From: Letharia columbiana
Taxonomy: Eukaryota > Ascomycota > Lecanoromycetes > Lecanorales > Parmeliaceae
Direction of reading: 5' to 3'
NCBI RefSeq assembly: GCF_014066305.1
Contig: NW_023501044.1
Span: forward strand, 1,194,001-1,258,000
DNA length: 64,000 nucleotides
The translations under genes were made by a program, and so were the position numbers. Under the pieces are notes generated by a model. That model made no database searches, was not told the origin of the DNA, and was given only the letters and a program-made list of their open reading frames with translations. Below, piece after piece: positions 13,691 through 24,498 of the stretch; the stretch's first letter is position 1, and each line of letters begins with the position of its first letter.

Positions 13691-14099
13691 ACACGTATTA
13701 AATCTTAAATATTATTAAGAAAAAGCTTTTAAATAAGAGGAAGACGCTATTAAAGACTCTCTATTACGAGATCTACTAATAGACTTCTTTAATAATAACT
13801 CTTTCGATAGTTTACGTTCTTTTAGTCTATCTTCTAGCCTTTATTTAAATTTTACTTAATCTCTAATAAGGCTTACTAGCTATATTACGCGTTATCTATA
13901 TATTATAAAGTCTATATAATATAATTTAGATTCTATAAATTAGATTTATAATTGCTATAATATAACGTTATAGAAAGATAAAATAGTCGAGTAATACTAC
14001 GATAGCGAAAAGATTAAAGTCGATATATCTAAAATAGACGAGGTAGACGATATAAAATAAGACTATAAGGGCGTCGAAACGAGTATAAACGATTCGATT

Positions 14100-17000
14100 A
14101 ACCTTAGCGAGTATATTATTAATTAAATCCTCTACTCTTTAACGCTAAAAACCTCGAATCTTATTAATAATAGTAAAGAATTTCGTTATTATAGCGTTTA
14201 GTATAATAATATAACCTCTATAATCTTATAGTAGATTACTATTAATTATTTAATTATCTTATATATATATAAAATTCAGAGAGTAATTACTACTTATATA
14301 TCTGCTCTAGCGCCTTTAAAGAGCGAAAATTCGATATTTAACTAAATCTATATTATAAATAATATCTAAAATTAATCTATAATACGATATAACTTTCTCT
14401 TAATCGCGTTTTTTATATTAACTTTACTAGATATAGCTACTATAATTATATTAATTAGATACTTTATTATAAAATAGCTATAAACTTTAAAAGTATTAAT
14501 CTCTATTTTAAAGCTCTTAAATCGATATTTAAAAGATTAGAGATTAATTCGAATATATAAGACTATAAGCTACTTTATAAAAACTTATAGTATTATAATC
14601 TACGTATCTATAATCGTTCTACTTTAGATAAGATTACTATTATTTAAAAGAGTGATATTAATAATTTATTAGATATATCTAAGATTAGAAATATATTAAT
14701 AGAGACTCGAAGTAGTAAGAGATTTAGTATTTTATATTAGTATTTAGTCTATATACTCCTACGCTATTCTCTTATCTTCTTATTCGATGAATAATTATAG
14801 TATAATAATATATTTAATATAGATATTTTATTAGATAGAAGTTTTCTTATCTAGCGAAATAGAAATAGCGAAGCTATCTTATAAGTTAGAGAAACTATCG
14901 AATAAGGTAATTCTAAATAAGTAATATTTATTTTATATTATAGATCTATCTTATTTATTTCTTCTATTCTATCGATCGCTAACTTTCTATAGATATATAA
15001 TATAGAGTCGTTTTAGTAAATTTAATCGTCTTCTTTACTATAATAGACTATTATAGTATTTTATCTACGATATCTATATAATTATTAAAAGTAATAAACT
15101 TTATTAGCTAAAGATGAATTAGAAGATTATTTAAGTTAATATCTATTAAGTAATTATTAATATTTATATTAATAGAGTTACTATAAGCGATTAGACTAAT
15201 AAATAATATATTATTCTTTCTTTCTTCTATTAAGAAAGTCTACGATTTATAAAATAACTCTATTAGAATATTATTATTCTATTTATTAAGTTTAATTAAT
15301 TGAATCTCTTTATAACTTTTATCTATAACTTAAAATAAACTAAGATTATTAAAAATCTTCTATTTAATAAACGCGTTATTAATTAGCTTAATCTAATTAT
15401 TAGAATATTTAAATTAAAGCTAAAAACTCTTATAAATAATATTCTAAAAAAAAGATATTAGATATACTTATATACTTTTTATCCTCTATTATAATATAAT
15501 AGCTCTCTTTTATTTTATCTAATAGAGTAACCCCTTAAACGATATATTAGTTAGACGATTAATATAGATTATAATCTCTAAAAGTACTTCTAATATAATT
15601 TAACGTATTATATATCGTAATTTCTATCGATTAATTCTATAATACTATTTAATTTTTTTTTACTCTTATAAGAGCGAAGTATAATCGATTAAAATATCGA
15701 TTAGCTTTAACTCTAACTAACTTTATAAATAATAGATCGAGTTTCGACCTATACTTATATTATTAAATTTCAAAAACGAGGTTTATTATATACTTATATT
15801 CTTATTATTTTATACTTTAAAGATCGATTCTTTAGTGTCGCTAAAGTCGACGTCGCTATTAATATTAAGATTTCTAATTAAAATCTATTTTCTAATCTCT
15901 ATATAATTATTATTAAATATATACTCTATAGAAACTATAATTAATATACTACTAGTAAAATAGATATTATCTTATCTTATTAAGACTTAGATAAGAATAT
16001 ATATAATAAGTAATTTTCGAAGGATTTTAGCGATTATATTATCTTTAAATTAGATTTTAAATATTTTATATATTATTAATATAGATTTATTAAAGTATTA
16101 GATAATAAATCTAAGTAGAATTATTAGATGATATTTTATAATCTCTATTTATTAACTAAGTATAACGCTTATATTAATATAAAGATCTACGTTAATATTA
16201 AAGTCTCTAAATATATCTTTAAATATATTTATAAGAGTAGCGATTAAATTAATCTTTAAATAAAATATAAGAATAATGTAGATTAAGACGATATAAGGCT
16301 AAACTAGATAAATGAGATTTAAAAGTATCGAGATATACGGTGAGTAGGCTCTGCGGAAGCTTATTAAAGAATTTTTAGCTTTAAACTATATAATTATAAT
16401 TCTTCTATTAAACGATTATCTATTTATCTCTTAAATTAATAGAATATAATATTTAATAATAATAATAATTTATTTTATATAATCGATATAGAATATAAAC
16501 GTTAGATTAAGCTAATAGCCTTCTTTTAATTAAATTAATAATATTAATAAAGAAAATAAGTAGAAGATCTCTTCTATATCGATCTACTAGTATAATATAT
16601 TTAAAAAAAAATAAGCGAGATATATTTAAATAAAGTTTACGTTAGAGGCGTAGAGATATTATTATAAAAATATACTATATTAATTTAAACGCTAAAAAGC
16701 TCTTTTATCTATAATACCTTCTTCTAAATATATTAAATTCTATATTCTTCGAAGACTTATATACGATAGATAGTAATATTCTTTTTTTCTACTATAATAT
16801 CTATATAGCGAGAGACTTACTTTATAATAATATCGAATAAGATTAAATATTAAATAAAATAGTAGTCTAGAAAGAAGAATATTATTTATAAAGTCTCTTT
16901 ATAATAATTCTATTATAATATAAGCTCGATAATCTTCTAGATTTATAAAATAATTATAAATTAAGATATATAGATAATTTCTTCTTTATTAAATAGAAAT

Positions 17001-19050
17001 ACTTTAAATATAATATAAATAACTTATCGCGCTAACGATAGTATTAAAATATTATAACTTTTTTTAATATAATATTTCTTTTTTTATATATTAAAATCTT
17101 TCGCGTTAGATATTTTTTTTTAATAATTTCTTTAATAAGTTAAAGTATTTTAAGCTATAGAATAAGAAAATTATCGCGCTAACGATAGTTTTAAAATATC
17201 GCGACTTTTTTTAAGATAATATTCTTTTTTTAGCTACTAAAACCTTTCGCGCTATATATATTTTTTCTTTTTTTATTTATAAATAATTTAATTCTCTACT
17301 CGTACTTTATATATATTTCTTAATTAATATTTCTTATTCTTTATTTAAATTATCTAATAATCTTATTTATATTCTTTAGACTTAGTATTATATTCTTCTT
17401 TTATTAAACGATATATAATATAAATAAATTATCGTCGAAGACTTCTATTTTTATTTAATTTAAATCCGCTTAAAGAAAAATAATACTAGCTCTATAAAGA
17501 ATATTAGCCTTATTATTAACTTTAATTTACTCGCGATCTAGCGAGACTATAAATAATATTATATTAATAGATAAAATTAATTTCTATACGAAGTATATAA
17601 TTATTAAATTAATATCTAAGATTAGATATAAATAAATTTTAATAATAATTAAATTACTATAGCTAATACTATTTAAAATATGATCTCTTATTCTAATAGC
17701 TAACTTTTCTTTCTTAATAACTATAAAGATATTAATAAGATTATATTTTATAATATTATATTGCGAAGAGTATAAAATAATTTTAAGATAATTATTATTA
17801 TAGCTTTATCTAATATCGCCTTTATTCTTCTTTAAGATAGTATTATCGCTTATTCTTACTTTAAGATTTTTCTTAATACTATTACTTAGTCTAATTATAA
17901 TATATCGATAATATTTAATTTAGCTTAATTATTAAAGATAATCGAGCTTATTTTCTAAAATAAGATCTTTATATAAAACCGCTACGATATCGAGACCGTC
18001 GATTATATATTCTAAAATATTTAAAAAAATTCTACTTCTTTTAATAATATAGTTATATACTTCTATAATAACTTTAATTAAATTCTTTTAATTATTAAAA
18101 ATATTAAGTTAAATTATATTACTCGAGCTATATTAAAAATATCTTATTTTTAAAATTATATTTAAATTCTTAGACTAATAGAAAATATAAGACTTTAAAA
18201 TTCTAATTTAAATAATTAAGATTAAATTAATATAAAGAAATTCGCTTAAAGATTATTAGATATAAATAATAGTATCTTAATAAGCTTTAAAGAATAAGAA
18301 GCTATCGATTAGTCTATCGAGTAATTATTAGATAACTTTATTACTTAGCTAATTAATACTATTTATAATAATCTTAATCTATATTAAATAACTAATTTCT
18401 ATATATTTAGAGTAATTCTTTATATTCTTAATAAAAATATTATCTAATTTAATAGTTAAGTTCTTAATAAGTTCTTTAAAATTAAGATTTTTTATAATAA
18501 TAGAGATTAAGTCGTTAATAAGAAAGATAGCTTTCTTTTATCTACTAAAATAATAAATATTTTTAAATTAATCTCGCTTTTATTTTATTATTTAAAATTA
18601 AAATAGAATTATATAGTAATATTATTAAGAAATTTAGAGTAACGTATAAATCTATATAATAAATATATTTATAAATTAAGTATATTAAGTTTAATATACT
18701 CGATTATTATATTTTTAAGAGCGAATATAATAATAAATAATATTATATATTATATATCCCTCTAACTCCGCCTAATTTAAACGATATATATACTTTCTTT
18801 CGATATATTTAATTTCTAATTTGATTAATCTTTAGTATAATGATTAATAAGTTCTAAAGTTAATTATTATAGTAGATTAATCTATATTTATATTTCGAGG
18901 TCTTTATTTATAATTAATTATATATAATCTTAAATTAAATTATTAATAAAGTCGATCTATTAATTATAGTTTTAGACGATCTATTAAAAAGATAATTTAT
19001 TCGACTAGCGAGATATATTAAGAATAAGATTATTAAATAAATATTACTTT
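14100..19050 (+). pseudogene. H1 Rep-helicase (RepHel) relic
   Basis: The frame carries Helitron domains in the right order. (1) NLFITFIYNLK near 15,303-15,340 corresponds to the Rep FITFTCNPKW motif. (2) FQKRGLLYTYILI, about 15,764-15,806, corresponds to FQKRGLPHxHIL; both histidines of the HUH nuclease are Tyr (Y-T-Y at 15,789-15,797), the expected RIP result. (3) KYIFKYIYKSSD, 16,207-16,242, is the Helitron-like N-terminal signature. (4) A helicase segment at about 17,770-18,010 includes AYSYFKIF (family AHSRFKIP) and LIF*NK (family WDEA, motif II). (5) The C-terminal part at about 18,700-18,850 has IPLTPPN. The protein would nick, displace and rejoin element DNA. Stops throughout make it inactive. 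The region 13,700-14,900 upstream has coding character but no domain I recognise. Confidence 0.75.
17026..17290. repeat. Tandem duplication of about 147 bp within H1
   Basis: Two head-to-tail copies begin with tatcgcgctaacgatagt near 17,026 and 17,173. Both continue into a T-rich tract and a ctttcgcg block. They lie between the Rep part and the helicase part of RepHel and have no evident coding match. Confidence 0.6.
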
Positions 19051-19305
19051 TTTAGATAAGAATATAATTAATTAGCGATTTATAGTGATAGAAGTAGACT
19101 ATTTATTATATAGAAAGTAAATAAAGTTCGATTTAACTTAGAATTAGAGCTTTTATCTTCTTTATTAATTTTATAGTAATGAAAATAGATTAAAAACGTA
19201 TAGTAAGCGATTAGAGTTCGATTTAACTTAGGGCTAGAGCTAAAATTTCATTTAACTTAGAAAAATTCAACTTTATTTAACTTAGAAAAATGAAAAATCC
19301 AACTT

Positions 19306-19322
19306 TATGAATTTAATTCATA
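19306..19322 (+). other. H1 3'-terminal hairpin
   Basis: TATGAATTTAATTCATA has 8-bp perfect arms around a single T, and ends 12 bases before the 3' end of the Helitron. This is the position where Helitrons carry their termination hairpin. The same hairpin, unmutated or RIPed (TATAAATTTAATTTATA), occurs at every complete 3' end of the A and B repeats in the window. Confidence 0.8.
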
Positions 19323-19334
19323 GGTCTTTATTTA

Positions 19335-21320
19335 TTATATATATTAAGACTATTAAATAGCTCTTCTAAAAAGACTTCTAATAGATTCTTAAGTTATTTA
19401 AATATATTAGAGTTATCTAGCTACGTAATATTATATTATATAGCTTTATTATAATTATCTTTATTACTTTTAAATAGAATCTAATATAAAAATATAATAA
19501 ATATTTATTTTAAGCTATACGTAATTGCTATATTAATTAATAATATAAATTACTTTACGTCTACTATTACGATATCTACTTACTTTTTATCGCTTATAAA
19601 AAAATCGTAATAGATTTAAAACTACTCGCGTTAATAAATAATCGAATTAATATTATAGATTTAAGAGAAATTAAAAATAAGATTATATTTATATATATCT
19701 ATAATATATATCTTTAAGATTTATTATTACTTTTTTCTTAACTATTAGCGAGACTAAAGACTAGATTATACTTCTTATATAAGAGTATTTAATAATTATT
19801 AATAATATATATTATTATTAACGCGTATTTAGATTTAAAAATCTATATCTCTTTAATAAAAGATTACGATATAAAGATTTTCTCGCTATCGATATCTACT
19901 AGAGTAATTATTTTATACTTTTTATTTAATATAATAATTTTATCTTTTAATAATAGAGAGTGAGATTATTATTTAATTAATAATATATTTAATACTATAG
20001 CGATAAGTATTAAACTTTATCTTTTCTCTTATTTAATCTATAATTATATACTTTATTACTTATAACGTAGTTTAAATATTTAAGCGAATTTTTATAATAC
20101 CTTAATTATTTATAATTATAGTATTATATTTTAGTAAAAAACGTCTTAAACTTAATATAAGAGTCGCTATCTTCGAGTTTAATTCGTTTAAACTTTTAAT
20201 TTTATAATATTAATAAGAATAAACTCTTCTTTTAATCTTATTAGCTTTTTATATATTATTTCTTAAACTTAGTATACTATTAATTACTATTTCTCTAATT
20301 ACTTATCTTATTATTAAAGCGAGTCTTCTTTAAAGTAAAGAGCTCTTTTATTTCTTATAGTCTTTACTTTATATTTTAATATTATTATAATATTATAGTA
20401 TAGATAATAGATTAAGTAATCTTATTTATAGTTTTTAAAGAAATTTTCTTTATTACTCTATTTTATAGGCTTTCTATATATTTTAGATCGATTATATAAT
20501 AATCTCGTTATAATTAAAGTATAATAAGATAGTAATTAAAGTTAATTATTAATTATATATCTCTTATAACTATTTTAGCTAATTAGTATTCTACGTTATA
20601 AGATTTAATAACTAAATTACGAATTTAATTTAAGTATTATCTCTTATATTTTTTCTAGATAAATTTTTTAATATTATATAATATCGTATTTCTAATATTT
20701 CTCTAGATCTACTTCTTAGTATTTTTTAAGAGAATTAAAGTTTAATAAGTCTTTTCTTTATTCGTATAAAAATTAATATAAGATATTAAGATAATAATAT
20801 TATTATAGTCTTAAATAAATATAATTATTAAGCTATAATTATTAAGAATATTACGTATTAGATATTTTAATAACACTTATTTTTTTATAGCTCGAATTAC
20901 GATAGTAATTATCGCTATACTTATAACGATTTTTTTATATATTCTATATTTTAATTAGTTTAAGTTTTTTAATAATTAATTATTTCTTAATATTAAGCTT
21001 TAAAAGTTAATAGCGTTAAATTTAAATTAAGCTTATAAGATAAGAGTCTTTATTTATAGATAGAGAATTATTAAATATAACGCTTCGACGATTATTATTT
21101 TCGTCGATAGTATTATTAGAATTTCTATAAATATTAGAATTAATATTATAATCGCTTAACTACGTAATAGATATATTTTAATAAAAGTCGCTTATTAGAT
21201 TAAAAACGTCATTAATTAATTATAATAAAATATTTTTACTTTATAAATTAATAAAATTAATTCTCGAGTTAATTATTATAATTAAACTAAATAGCTTTAT
21301 ATAAATAAAGTTATTAGAAT
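19335..21320 (-). pseudogene. Y1 gag/protease-side relic
   Basis: This is the 5' part of Y1 between its 5' LTR (21,321-21,574) and the Helitron H1 insertion. By position it holds gag, the protease and the start of RT. The Lys/Glu/Asn/Gln-rich minus-strand frames are consistent with gag but too degraded for a firm domain call. Confidence 0.45.
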
Positions 21321-21574
21321 TATAAGATAATAAGATTTCTTTTAATAAAACTATATAATAGCTATATAAGTATAAGATTTAAATATATAGTTAATAGAAT
21401 AAACTAGATTAGTTACTAGATAAATTAATAATTAAAAAAAAAGAGAAAAGAAGACTTATAAGTATTTAAGACTTTATTAAATATATTAAATACTCGTCTT
21501 AGCTACGTAGCGTATAGTCTAATAAGCGATATAAGAAAGTCTATTAATTCGCTTCGAGTACTTTCACTCTTATA
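21321..21574 (-). repeat. Y1 LTR (5' LTR in element orientation)
   Basis: This 254-bp LTR starts TATAAGATAATAAG against TGTGAGATAGTAAG in the partner; the differences are TpG-to-TpA. It ends ...ctcttata and is followed by the target duplication CGAAA. Confidence 0.85.
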
Positions 21575-21579
21575 CGAAA

Positions 21580-22205
21580 GCTAAACGCTATTATTAAAAG
21601 AAACCGATATTTAATTTTATTAATAAATAAGATTTTAGTAAGGATTTAGAGATATAAATATCTTACTCGATTAGATATTATAATCGCGTTTAGTAAACTA
21701 CGTATATATTCGAATAGTAAGAATTTTACTACTTTTATTATCTTTCTTAAGATATATAAATATCGAGTTCTCCCCTTTAAATTAATTAACGACTCGGCTA
21801 TATATTAATAGTATATAAATAATATTCTATTTAAATATCTAAATAATTTCTATTAAGTCTATCTCGATAATATACTTATTTATAATAAGATAAAAAAGAA
21901 ATATATCTAATACGTTAGATAAATTCTTTAGAAATTAAGAAATATTAATCTTTAGATAGATATTTTAAAAATAAATTCCACGTTTAGAAAATTAAATTTT
22001 TGAATCTACTAATATCTATAGACGAATTATAAATAAACTTTATTAAAATTTAAACTATTATTAAGTAGACTATATCTATTAATCTTAAAAAATATAGACC
22101 TTTATCGAATTTTATAATTTTTACTAGTAATTTATTAGAGACTTCTCTAAAATAGTTAAATCTATAATAAAATTTATTATAAAGAAGACTATATGTAATT
22201 AATTC
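21580..22205 (+). pseudogene. Gypsy-1 reverse transcriptase relic, central part
   Basis: This continues the RT frame broken at 8,082. The active-site motif reads YLDN at 21,860-21,871 (family YLDD; one G-to-A change). The frame runs through a LTN/FY(R)xF-type block toward RNase H and is interrupted near 22,205 by the fold-back element. It aligns closely to gypsy-2 42,430-43,060. Confidence 0.75.
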
Positions 22206-22290
22206 TTAGTATTATTATATATTATACTCTAATATAATATAAGTTATTAAGATTTATATAATTTCATATCTAATATAATATGAAATCTTA

Positions 22291-22380
22291 ACGGGATATC
22301 CCACGGTATAATATATCTGTGGTATCATACCATGGAATGATATATGTATGGAATATCCCGACTGGAATTTCTATATTTAG
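22291..22380 (+). repeat. Left terminal inverted repeat of the fold-back element
   Basis: It is an imperfect inverted match, at roughly 85-90% by eye, to 23,007-23,097. It includes ggatatcccac, catggaatg and tttctatatttag blocks in mirrored order. Confidence 0.8.
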
Positions 22381-22435
22381 ATACATTTATTCGATGAATC
22401 CGACATAATAGCTACTACTACCATGGCTACCACTA

Positions 22436-22520
22436 TCAATGCCTGCCACTACCAAGCCTGCCACTACCATGCCTGCCACTTTCATGCCTGCCACTACCAT
22501 GCCTGCCACTACCATGCCTG
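22436..22520. repeat. 15-bp minisatellite, left arm
   Basis: About five and a half copies of GCCTGCCACTACCAT, with single substitutions. A shorter related run (TACCACTATCATGGC type) lies at about 22,660-22,715. Both are complementary to the right-arm repeats. Because the unit is a multiple of three, short open frames arise on both strands. Their peptides are repeat translations (Ala-Cys-His-Tyr-His units). Confidence 0.85.
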
Positions 22521-22744
22521 CCATCGAAATGTGACCCCCGCGCATCCCAGCCACTATGTTTTCCAGCTACCTAATTTTGTACTATATTTAGAACCTGGCC
22601 CCGGAGAGGTTCTGGAGAATTGATCCGTCCGTTCTACACATCACATATCTGACATTCTAACAGCTACCACTACCATGGCTACCACTATCATGGCTATCAC
22701 TATCATGGCTACCACTATTTATTATTGAAATAGTCTACTGTTAT

Positions 22745-22975
22745 ATGGTAGCCATGGTAGTAGTAGTTATGGTAGTGGTAGCTATGACAGTAACAGCCAT
22801 GATAGGGGTGGCCGTAGTAGGGGTGGCCATGGTAGGGGTAGTCATGATAGGGGCAGTCATGGTAGTGGCAGGCATTGGTAGTGGTAGCTATGATAGGGGC
22901 AGCCATGGTAGGTAGCCATGGTAGTGGCAGCCATGATAGTGACAGTCATGGTAGATGATAGTGGTAGCCATGGTT
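22745..22975. repeat. 15-bp minisatellite, right arm
   Basis: Roughly fifteen degenerate units of ATGGTAGTGGTAGCC type, the reverse complement of the left-arm unit, make this the second stem strand of the fold-back element. Units vary by substitutions such as gtaggggtgg and gtagtggcag. Confidence 0.8.
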
Positions 22976-23006
22976 GGCCAGAAGGATGATCAGAATAGCT
23001 ACTTAT

Positions 23007-23097
23007 ACTTCTAAATATAGAAATCTCAGTGGGGATATCCCATACATATACCATTCCATGGTATGATACCCAGATATACCATACCGTGGGATATCCC
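23007..23097 (-). repeat. Right terminal inverted repeat of the fold-back element
   Basis: It is complementary to 22,291-22,380. The outer part of this arm, out to about 23,225 (ending ccttttcgaccagtacc), matches in inverse the left end of the RIPed copy at 49,312, which supports an element end near 23,225. Confidence 0.75.
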
Positions 23098-23225
23098 GAA
23101 CCCATACCAGAAAAATAGTATGATATCCGATTCTATTTATACCATACCCGGGTACGGTGTAATATTACTTGCGATGGAATATCCTATAAAATATTTTATA
23201 CCTTTTCGACCAGTACCAGTATATT

Positions 23226-23499
23226 AAGAGGCTTTTCACTTTTCAAAAGTCGTTGTTACTAAAGCTCTTATTCTACGTTATTTTAATAGAATAAAAAAGA
23301 TTATTCTAAAGACTAACTCTTTTAACTATATTAATAAAGATATTCTTTTCTAATATAATAATAAGAAAGTACTCTATTCGATATTTTTCTATAGTAAAAA
23401 TCTAATCTCGACTAAGTATAATTATTAGATCTATAATAAGAAACTATTAATAATTATTCGCTATCTAGAATATTAGCGTCTTAAGCTAGAATATATAAA
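23226..23499 (+). pseudogene. Gypsy-1 RNase H relic, N-terminal part
   Basis: The frame resumes after the fold-back element with EAFHFSKVVVTKALILRYF, aligning to gypsy-2 at 43,065-43,130. The first roughly 30 bp still carry unmutated CpA sites (cac, tcaaaag). RIP-type decay begins after about 23,260. The frame is cut at 23,500 by the 991-bp inverted-repeat element. Confidence 0.7.
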
Positions 23500-24490
23500 G
23501 ATAGCTATTACGCGTATAATCTCTACTTAATAAATATATAGTCTTTATCTACTAGGCGTATAGCCTCTCTAATCGAATTAGCGACCGCGCGAAAGCTAAT
23601 AAAATCTAATCGAAAATAATAAAGAACTCGTATCTAGTCTCTATCGAATATCTTTATAGTAGAATATAATAGTAGAACTAACTCTTATCTTATCGCCCGT
23701 CTATATTTCTTACTTAATAGATAAGAATTAGAGCGTATATCTATATCTATCTTATATCTTTATATCTATCTCTATTCTTCTCTATATCTATCTCTATATC
23801 TATCTCTATATCTATCTCTATATCTATCTCTATATCTATCTCTATATCTATCTCTATATCTATCTCTATATCTATCTCTATACTATAAGTATTATAGTAA
23901 AGAGATTTACGATCGCTATAGTAGTTATCTCGACGACTAGATATTATACGAGAAGAACGACGAGATAAGTAGACTAAATAGACTATAAGAGGAGAATAGC
24001 GAGGTAATATTATATAGGTCTATATGTAGAATAATAAGACTATATTTAATACGTTTTAGATATAGAAAGATTAGCTAGTCGATAGATAGTAGATATTTAA
24101 GTATAATAGACGTATTTTTAATAGTAAGTAGAGAGAATAGTTAGCTAATCAACTATCGTTATAGAGAAATTATTTAAAAATCTTACTAATCGATAAATTA
24201 AAATCGTTCGATATTATAAATCTATAAAAAGAGAAATAGAGAGACTTACTCTACTATTACTAAGTATCTTTATAAGAATCTTAAAGAGACTAGATACGAG
24301 CTCTTTACTATTTTCGATTAATATCTATTAGCTTATACGAGTTCTTTATTATTTTTAATTAGTATTCGTTAGCTTTCGCGCGGTCGCTAATTTAATTAGA
24401 AGGGCTATACGCGTAGTAGATAGAGGCTATACGTCTATTAAATAAAGGCTATACGTTTAATAGATAGAGACTCTACGCGTAATAGCTATC
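23500..24490. mobile_element. 991-bp terminal-inverted-repeat element with 8-bp TSD (hAT- or Mutator-like MITE)
   Basis: The outermost 17 bp, GATAGCTATTACGCGTA, are a perfect inverted repeat of the right end. The inverted similarity continues for over 100 bp through cgtatagcc blocks to gcgaccgcgcgaaagctaa. The flanks carry a perfect 8-bp duplication, TATATAAA (23,492-23,499 and 24,491-24,498). Removing the element and one duplication restores alignment to gypsy-2 at about 43,345. An 8-bp TSD fits hAT, and long TIRs also fit Mutator-like elements. No transposase frame is visible, so it is non-autonomous. The subterminal arms contain repeated (c/g)gcgtatagcctcta motifs. Confidence 0.8.
23755..23885. 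repeat. 12-bp microsatellite (atctatctctat)
   Basis: About ten near-perfect copies of atctatctctat lie in the middle-left of the 991-bp inverted-repeat element. Confidence 0.9.
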
Positions 24491-24498
24491 TATATAAA

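Larger units (their letters stand above)
12948..19334 (+). mobile_element. H1: autonomous Helitron relic
   Basis: A rolling-circle transposon of 6,387 bp, inserted in Y1 between A (12,947) and T (19,335). The 5' end is TTAGTATATATAA, which I infer was TCAGC... before RIP, giving the canonical 5' TC. The 3' end has a 17-nt hairpin (19,306-19,322), 12 further bases and a terminal CTTTACTYR-type tetramer. It contains a RIP-killed RepHel gene. The first roughly 650 bp and last roughly 230 bp are shared with the A repeats, and shorter terminal segments with the B repeats. This marks H1 as the probable source of the transposase that moved them. Confidence 0.8.
8083..21574 (-). mobile_element. Y1: Ty3/gypsy retrotransposon on the minus strand, nested in gypsy-1
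   Basis: Direct LTRs of about 255 bp lie at 8,083-8,339 and 21,321-21,574. A perfect 5-bp target duplication, CGAAA, occurs at 8,078-8,082 and 21,575-21,579. The duplication rejoins the RT reading frame of gypsy-1. The element is 13.5 kb long, but 6,387 bp of that is Helitron H1. Without it the length is about 7.1 kb, normal for a gypsy element. RT, RNase H and integrase are readable on the minus strand, so the 5' side is at 21.5 kb. Confidence 0.85.
22206..23225. mobile_element. Fold-back (quasi-palindromic) element, non-RIPed copy
   Basis: This roughly 1-kb element has balanced base composition and abundant CpA/TpG, unlike everything around it. Terminal inverted repeats of about 90 bp are clearest at 22,291-22,380 and 23,007-23,097: the left arm reads cgggatatcccacggtat and onward, and the right arm is its complement. 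Inside, the left half consists of 15-bp repeats (GCCTGCCACTACCAT type) and the right half of their complement (ATGGTAGTGGCAGGC type), around a short centre near 22,720. The whole can fold back on itself. It interrupts gypsy-1 at the RT/RNase H boundary; a 5-bp TATTA is possible on both sides. The left end is uncertain. I see no credible protein. Confidence 0.75.

Noticed and set aside
22436..22520. Regular short repeats that might suggest a CRISPR array
   Set aside because: The 15-bp units are contiguous with no spacers, and the context is eukaryotic transposon DNA. They are minisatellite repeats.
22423..22623. Open frame of 66 codons with Ala-Cys-His-Tyr-His repeats
   Set aside because: It is a translation of the 15-bp minisatellite in the fold-back arm. 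Similar frames occur on the opposite strand (22,715-22,906 and 22,857-23,105) for the same reason. The RIPed copy shows no sign of a conserved gene.
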